A DNA stretch of 64,000 bases from Silene conica (taxonomy: Eukaryota; Streptophyta; Magnoliopsida; Caryophyllales; Caryophyllaceae). Both the position numbers and the translations under genes were made by a program. The notes beneath the pieces are model-generated. The model saw only the letters and a list, made by a program, of their open reading frames with translations, had not been told where the DNA came from and searched no databases. Shown piece after piece: positions 58,011 to 64,000 of the stretch (position 1 is its first letter; every line of letters starts with the position of its first letter). Where the stretch lies: contig CM055316.2 in assembly GCA_029255685.2 (NCBI GenBank), forward strand, positions 79,606,861 to 79,670,860. The letters are read 5' to 3'.

Positions 58011-58370
58011 AATACGTAAATATTTCTATATGATTTTATACCAAGGGTTATTTGATTAACACTTTAAAACACATGAATTGCAAAGTTATATGATTTGTAA
58101 AAATGTATGTTGTTTGGTTGACATTTCATATTTTTTTGAAAATAAAGGAATTAGAACTTCATACAAACTTACAATGCCCACATGATGTAGGGTTTAACTT
58201 GCCTACTCACTTGGTCATTGGAAGTTTCCATGAAACTTAATTCTTACATGGGTAATCACACACTTTTGTCAAATTCACCCGAATTGAATGTAGGAACTTG
58301 AAGTTCATAGGTAAATTAAGTTATTTGATCAATCAAACGACTGTATTGTGATACTGTGCATTATTCTAAT
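58011..58370. mobile_element. Insertion in exon 6 of the CDPK pseudogene
   Basis: AT-rich sequence separates two fragments that are contiguous in the parent gene. It has MITE-like phrases (TGTTTGGTTGACA, TTATTTGATCAATC) but no clean ends or duplication that I can fix. It is non-coding. Confidence 0.5.
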
Positions 58371-58399
58371 AGATAGTTTACCGGATGATCTTTCATACA

Positions 58400-58650
58400 A
58401 TTAGTTTCTGAGCATTAGAATAATGTTTTTGAGTGTTCTTTTAATAAATATGAGTATCGTTATAAAGTTTATGGGTTTATTGATTAAAACATTAAGCTTA
58501 AAAAATCACAATAAAACTTAAAAGCATTACATATAAACTTAGTTAAATTTTAGTTTTGACGTAAAAATATTAAAATTTAACTTGTAAACTTTAATAAGCT
58601 CATAAAAATACACATATATACTCAAAAATAAATAAAGTTCGTGGTAATAA
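58400..58650 (-). repeat. Inverted copy of CDPK intron 6 sequence
   Basis: The reverse complement matches about 50020-50290, for example TAACTAAGTTTATATGTAAT. It lies between exon 6 and exon 7 fragments of the pseudogene, so the duplicate suffered an inversion, or a mobile repeat is inserted in both places in opposite orientation. Confidence 0.75.
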
Positions 58651-59350
58651 TTAAGTACAGAAAAAAATGCTCATATGTTCAAAGATAAGTAATGTTTAAG
58701 GTAATACCTCCGATGTATGTTTTTTCTCTCTATATTTCTTCAATTTCGATCTTGCCTTCTTTTCAACGGTTTCTTTTATATTTGTATGTTATACTCTAGT
58801 ATGTTTCCACATGTGAAGGTGCACATTATTGATATAAGTAAAACTTTCAATATAAACCACCTGAATAAGAATTGTCTTCACTTCAGAGAAGCTTGCTCGG
58901 CTCGTTCTTCCTCTTTTCTTTCTACGCTCTTATGGCGTAAGTGCATATGGATCGTCATGTTGGCCTATGGGAGTTATTCGTACTGCTGATGACAAGGATA
59001 AAATTATTCGCTGCGTGCCAATCTATTCTTCATCGTCCTACTTGCGTTGCTACCACTTCTTCTATTGTAAATTTAAGTTCCTAAATGTTTATAGCTTTGT
59101 TGTCGTTAGTTTTTCTATTTGAGTTTCTAGTGCAACACGTACGGACACGGTCATCTTTCTAGTTTTGTAAGTTGTAATGCTAACGGTTGAGATAGTTTAA
59201 GCTATCCTTTTTCCACTTTTCTAGGAAAAAAATTTTCTTCACTTAACACGGAATATTACAGGTCAAACCATAGTATTTTACTGTATTATTTTACCCTTGT
59301 TAGGGTAAAAACTTGTCGGGCATTATGGTCCGCAATTTGTGATGCCAATA

Positions 59351-60419
59351 TCTCTTTACTATAAAAGGGATAGAATTTAAAGAGCTCTCATTGGTCGATG
59401 GAAATTAAGAAAAGAAAAAAATTTAATAAATGTGGGGTCCGCCATGTTCATTTACATAATTAATTACTTCAATTTAATTTTCTCACTACAATCTATAATT
59501 ACACATCGAATATGAAATCTTCCGAAATTCTAACTATTCAATTTCAACAGTAAAAATCAAATCTTTAATGATCATTGATAAGAAGTTAACTAATTTTACA
59601 TAAATTAAAGGTATAAATTAAATATAATAATATGATTGAGACGCCTACACTTTACAGATATAGTATAATCAAATATTAAAGAAATTGTTAATACTCCATT
59701 TAACATGCACTAATAAAAGGATTAAAGTGAGTGACAATGAGTATAAAACAGAAACAAAAAGTGAATATCAAATATAATACGAGTAATATATAAACTGGCA
59801 AAAAATAATACATTAAAATACTGGAAAATAACAAATTAAAATTGTTGAGAATTGGAAATCAACGAAATTATGTAACTCCGTCTTAAATGTACATAAAATA
59901 GATAAGATTTACTTCGTATATTATATGGTCGGAGTTTTTTGGGTAGTTAGAGAATCAACTAATAATAATTTGGGTTCATTATGATGGTTATGAACTTAAA
60001 ATTTAGACCTTAAGTATAATTTTAAAATCTATATATATTTTTACCGGTTATTATCCCTCTTAAATTTAAAATAGGTGAGTATCACTCCCAATGGGTTATA
60101 GACTTATAGCACAACTATTTTATTTTCGCCATGCATAATGTTTTTTTTTGTTTGATTCATGGTACATATGTATATTTGATCCGTCCTAAACTTAAACCGA
60201 TAATGTCATCCTATATAAGAATTTGTATAATTTTATAATGTCAGCAGGTGCGTTGTTTTTACTTACGTCTAAGTTAAGTGTATAAATTCTTTTTATTTTC
60301 TTACATCGATATTGCAATTCTAAAATTATATTTTTTATTAAATATATTCACCTTTTCATTTTTATTTTCTCGGTTTAATAAATTAAACCCGTGCATTTGT
60401 TGCACGGGCGTAAAACTAG
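59351..60419 (+). mobile_element. Non-autonomous Helitron
   Basis: It begins with TC after A (TCTCTTTACTATAAAAGG) and ends with hairpin CCCGTGCA/TGCACGGG (60388-60408) followed by CTAG at 60416-60419 and then T. The 5' end resembles that of the 6013-6656 Helitron (shared TATAAAAGG). No RepHel gene is visible in its 1069 bp. Confidence 0.8.
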
Positions 60420-60850
60420 TATGAAGTATATAAACGTTTCTAGCTACGTACGTATTTGATATGACACTATTTTGACGACCCAGCAATAATAATGCCGTCA
60501 AAATAAAACTAGTGTCGAGAATTGTTTAGTAACGTATCTTCCTTTGATACCTATCGACCAATTAAAATGGTAATTAGTTAATCGCTTTGTTGCCTGTTCG
60601 TATAATCGTATGTCTTATATTATTATTATTATTATTATTATTGTGTAATAAAAGGCGGATATGATGTCGATGGAGCGGAACGAACCTTGGAGTGCGGAGA
60701 ATTCTTGACATTTTCAGTACATATACGGAAAATGGACGATGATGAAGATTTACGACGTGCATTCAACTACTTTGAGTTCCCAGAATTAAAAGATGAATTA
60801 CTTTCCGATATTTCGATACCAAAACTGAACAAGTCACACGTGGAATCAGA

Positions 60851-61065
60851 AATACTTGCTTTAGACGGACCAAAATGAGACGGACTAAATGTAACCATTT
60901 AGTAATAAAATGTTATATCGCAAATTCGTTACTTTTTACCCGAAAATGATGGTAACATTTTATCAAAAAATGGTAACATTTTATTGTAAAAATGACCACA
61001 ATTAGTCCGTCTTATTTCAGAAGGAAAAATTATCCGTCTGAAATAAGAATTTGCCTTCTTTTTTA
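60851..61065. mobile_element. TIR-like insertion in the CDPK pseudogene
   Basis: AGACGGACTAAATG near 60878 faces ATTAGTCCGTCTTA near 61001. The sequence separates two parts of exon 7 that are contiguous in the parent gene. The ends are not precisely defined. Confidence 0.5.
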
Positions 61066-61284
61066 AGCCGATTTTGGACAAGGTATACCTTTTATTTTAC
61101 CGATATGGTTAGGATTTTGTCCGATTTGAATTCAGAAATTTCGTTCATTTTTGTAGGCACTATAGATATAAGTATAAATTCTGATTCTGTCACTATTCAA
61201 AAGAAAAAAAGAGGAACGTAATTGTGAAAGTAATAGGCGAAAAAATAGATTATAGGAGCTTTATTTGTGGCACTATGTGTTATC

Positions 61285-61663
61285 ATTAATTGTCCTCACT
61301 TAAGCCCAAAAGTACCAAAAGTACAAGGCCTTGTTACTAGATGGTGGGTAGAAGTTATTATAAACATATCACAAGCCTCACATTCTACCAATGTGCACAA
61401 CTAGGGTCAGAATCCTCCCCGCTAGGTGTTAACGGTCGCAGAGTCGCTCTGATACCATTTGTAACAACCCGACCCGTCACCGTCGTAACACAAACCCAAT
61501 AAGATGGGTGTACACTTTTGGGCTCATTAATTGTCCTCACTTAAGCCCAAAAGCACAAAGCTCTGTTACTAAGTGGTGAGTAAAAGTTATTATAAACATA
61601 TCACAAGCCTCACATTCTACCGATGTGGGACAACTTTTCTCTCATATTCTTTGGGGTGTAACA
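61285..61663 (-). mobile_element. TRIM relic (miniature LTR element)
   Basis: On the minus strand a 204-bp LTR (61460-61663, TG to CA) is followed by a near-adjacent initiator-Met primer site TGGTATCAGAGC (61446-61457). A partial second LTR copy lies at about 61285-61393 (shared phrase TTATAAACATATCACAAGCC). There is no coding capacity. The LTR phrase TCCCACATCGG is frequent in plant TRIM elements. It is incomplete at its 3' end in element orientation. Confidence 0.8.
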
Positions 61664-62307
61664 GTTTGATTACTCCAATTCACCTGAATTGAAACTTCCC
61701 ATAAATTCAAAATTTTCCATAAGGGAAAAGGTTGCTTACACAGGTCTCGCTAAACAAGTGAGAATGTCTACATGAATTACAATGCATGTAACCGAACAAC
61801 ATATTCTAATTCATATGAATTGTAAAATCTGGTGATATGAAACTTTTTAAACATTAAAAGTTTCAGTATATATAACCAAACGACTCCTAAAAGATACTTT
61901 TAAGGACAAAATAACCTCGCCGACTTAAATGCCAAGTGCCAACATGCACAAAATGACGTATAATGGAGGTGGTCGTCCTTCACTTTAGGGTATATACATA
62001 ATTATGTTTCATCTATACCCATTATCGAGATGGTTCTTCTAATTAGAACACATACTTATGTTAATTTTTACACTTAATAGACTCATTGAGGACCACTTTA
62101 CTCGACTCGACTCGACTCGACTAGCTCATTTCTCTAGAATACTTCTAATCTTATGTATATTGTTCTCATATAATGAGTTCGAATTAGGTAAAACATCACA
62201 ACACATTTTGTAACATTTCAATCATATACTGTATAAAACAATATTAAACAAAGTCAGGATTTAGAATTTGTTTTATTTAAAACTTCAAAAAAATTATTCA
62301 ACGAGTA
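61664..62307. other. Intergenic DNA with a short microsatellite
   Basis: No gene is visible. An ACTCG pentamer is repeated four to five times at 62101-62122. The part at 61680-61900 recalls MITE interiors (GAATTGTAAAATC, AACCAAACGACTCC) without definable ends. Confidence 0.45.
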
Positions 62308-62310
62308 TAA

Positions 62311-63072
62311 GAACATTTTCAATGGACAGCTGCAAGGCCTACAAGTCTACAACACGTTGTAACTTGATTTATCAATACGGTTTTAAAGTTATTTTGCTCT
62401 TCAATGGTTGACTATAACCCTTTCTAATATTATAGGTCCCATAATAAAATATTCCTCCAATCATAAACTTTACCTTTTATTTTTTTATATATATTTTTAA
62501 ACCTATAGCTACATGATTAGTAGAGCTATAATGCTCAATATTTCCTTACTTTAAGCAATTGTTGTTAAAATCGCGATCCGAATCGTAGTATCGTACGATC
62601 CTACGATCCAAAAAGTGGAAAACGATTCAAATCGTCGTAGGATTGTTTTAGTGGTAGGATCGATACAGGAGATCGATCAGGACCGGCCAAGATCGTACAT
62701 GATCGTTCAGGATCGATAGTAGGATCATTCAGGATCGTAAAATGCTTATTTGTGTTACAAATTTGTGATTTGGTTGTTCTTCTATACTTACAACTCTAAG
62801 TTAGAGGTATATGCAATATGTTGATAGGATTGTTACAACTTTCATGTTGTTAAATTAATTTTTAACATTATACATCACAAATTGTACAAAATTGTATGCA
62901 AAAAGTTGTTTATCCACGCTATTTGTAGGATCTTACGATCCTACGATTCGATCCTACCACCCTTTTCGATCCAAACTAGAATCTCGATCCTGACAACATT
63001 GCTCTAAGCTACTCGCTTATTACTTTATAAATATTGCAAGCAAATATTTAAAGCAAGACATTAAAGATGTTC
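62311..63072. mobile_element. Harbinger-like MITE with a nested GATCC-rich element
   Basis: The outer ends GAACATTTTCAATGG and, inverted, GAACATCTTTAATG are flanked by TAA (62308-62310 and 63073-63075). Inside, about 62566-62992 has its own inverted ends (AGCAATTGTTGTTAAAATCG against, inverted, AGCAATGTTGTCAGGATCG) and many CGATCCTACGATC units. It is non-coding. Confidence 0.6.
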
Positions 63073-63075
63073 TAA

Positions 63076-64000
63076 TCGTTACCGTTAACCGCTCTCTTGA
63101 TTTATTATTAGTTATTAGCTCCCAAATTCCTTGAAAATTCTCTTGTCTTTATCGTATAGTTGGTGACAAATGTTATTGTATGATCGTGCATACCATGCAT
63201 GTTTTCTTGCTTTAGTATTTCACTTGATTAAAAATTGATGACTTCACTATCTTTGTTGGTCATAAAACGGCAGGACGGTAGTTAGACTAGGTACACCCTA
63301 TGCTTATGTGACTATGTCTTATGTGTCTCACCATCATTGGCTAAGTTATATATAAATATTAATTATAAATTTGGTCCTAATTATGACAAATAATGTGATA
63401 ATTTGCTGACTTAACTAGCTTTTTAGAATTATCGTGTATTTTTTATGATCTTTTGAGATATTGTCGTTCACTAAACACAAATTCTTGTTTTAAACCAAGT
63501 ATATCCGTTTAAATTAATAAGACGGGTTAAATAGTTATCACTTTATATATAAGATAAGATAAAATGCATAGATATTAACAAAAACTTGTCTTATCTATGC
63601 AAGTGGGTATATTTGACTCGTTTTAAAATTAAAACAGTTATATCCGTTTTAAGAGAAACTTATTGTTAACTAAATTAGCAGAAGGTATTATATGGAAAAT
63701 AGAAATTAAATAACTGTATCATCTTAATATATGAGAGGCATCTCATTAACATTATTGAAAAATCGTCTTTTTTAAGTTTTTGTGTTTTACTAGTGCTTGA
63801 GTGATTTATTTGGACACTTCATTATATATATATCATAAATCATTATGTTTTAAGGCGAAAAATAAATTATTTATGTTATCCAATTCAATAATAACATTTT
63901 CGTTTGGCTGGTCCTTGAGGCAACAATTTAATCATATTTTTCTTCATTTATATACCACTTTTGAAGATTTAATTTGTTTCGTGGATATAAGCAGAATGCA
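63076..64000. other. Intergenic DNA with a degraded MITE
   Basis: 63490-63680 shares phrases with 25970-26155 in an IleRS intron (CTTGTCTTATCT, ATATCCGTTTTAAGA) and may be the same MITE family. The rest is AT-rich, and I see no gene in it. Confidence 0.4.

Larger units (their letters stand above)
57935..61250 (+). pseudogene. Rearranged partial CDPK pseudogene
   Basis: A duplicate of the 3' half of the 46566-50871 gene. Intron 5 sequence and the start of exon 6 recur near 57940-58010, and more of exon 6 near 58371-58395 after an insertion. Exon 7 recurs at about 60655-60850, including its upstream GTGTAATAAAAG splice context. The copy is dead: the exon 7 reading frame is disturbed near 60660-60685, the third EF-hand loop (DKDGSGYI) is missing so that YFDKDG... 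becomes YFEFPEL, a TIR-like insertion interrupts the end of exon 7, and exon 8 is absent although 3' flanking sequence recurs near 61210. Part of the intron is inverted relative to the parent, and a Helitron sits inside it. No kinase domain is present. Confidence 0.85.

Noticed and set aside
60687-60878. Small calcium-binding protein gene at 60.7 kb
   Set aside because: It is the damaged copy of CDPK exon 7. It lacks an EF-hand loop, exon 8 and any upstream coding exon.
61285-61663. Cassandra-type TRIM with a 5S rRNA promoter
   Set aside because: The primer site and size fit a TRIM, but I could not see the 5S internal promoter elements in the LTR, so I left the family open.

Overview
The window is plant nuclear DNA: AT-rich, with four spliced host genes on the + strand (GT-AG introns plus one GC-AG intron) in a dense bed of transposable elements. 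The gene content (cytosolic isoleucyl-tRNA synthetase, a subfamily XII-type LRR receptor kinase, a plant GPX3-type peroxidase, a CDPK) and the Ty1/copia, Helitron, MULE, hAT, Harbinger and Stowaway elements fit a eudicot. A few repeat motifs recall Caryophyllales, but that is only an impression.

Layout. 1-22 kb is gene-free and made of nested transposons. Copia element 1 (620-5591, minus) is bounded by the target duplication ATTTG. Next comes a stack (5632-13811): an old short LTR element interrupted by a Helitron, by a TIR element, and by a second TIR element that itself carries a young copia element 2 (8163-13239, plus). From 13.9 to 21.7 kb follow hAT, Harbinger-like, Stowaway and MULE non-autonomous elements, several nested and with recognisable target duplications, plus a pentamer satellite.

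22.07-36.99 kb holds a complete 27-exon isoleucyl-tRNA synthetase (1180 aa). 38.79-42.07 kb is a two-exon LRR receptor kinase with a non-RD kinase domain (1015 aa). 42.91-45.46 kb is a six-exon membrane-anchored glutathione peroxidase (199 aa). 46.57-50.87 kb is an eight-exon calcium-dependent protein kinase (541 aa). All four reading frames stay open across the predicted splice sites. The genes are independent single transcription units; the last three belong to families used in stress and immune signalling, but nothing here shows that they act together.

Downstream, a Stowaway MITE (51519-56951) is split by a full-length L1-type LINE with an uninterrupted 1121-codon ORF2. From about 57.9 to 61.25 kb lies a rearranged partial copy of the CDPK 3' half: a pseudogene that has lost one EF-hand loop and the last exon and contains a Helitron. 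The end of the window holds a TRIM relic and further MITEs.

I did not find an undescribed biochemical system. The most informative content is the readable order of transposon insertions, the CDPK duplication, and small elements in host introns.
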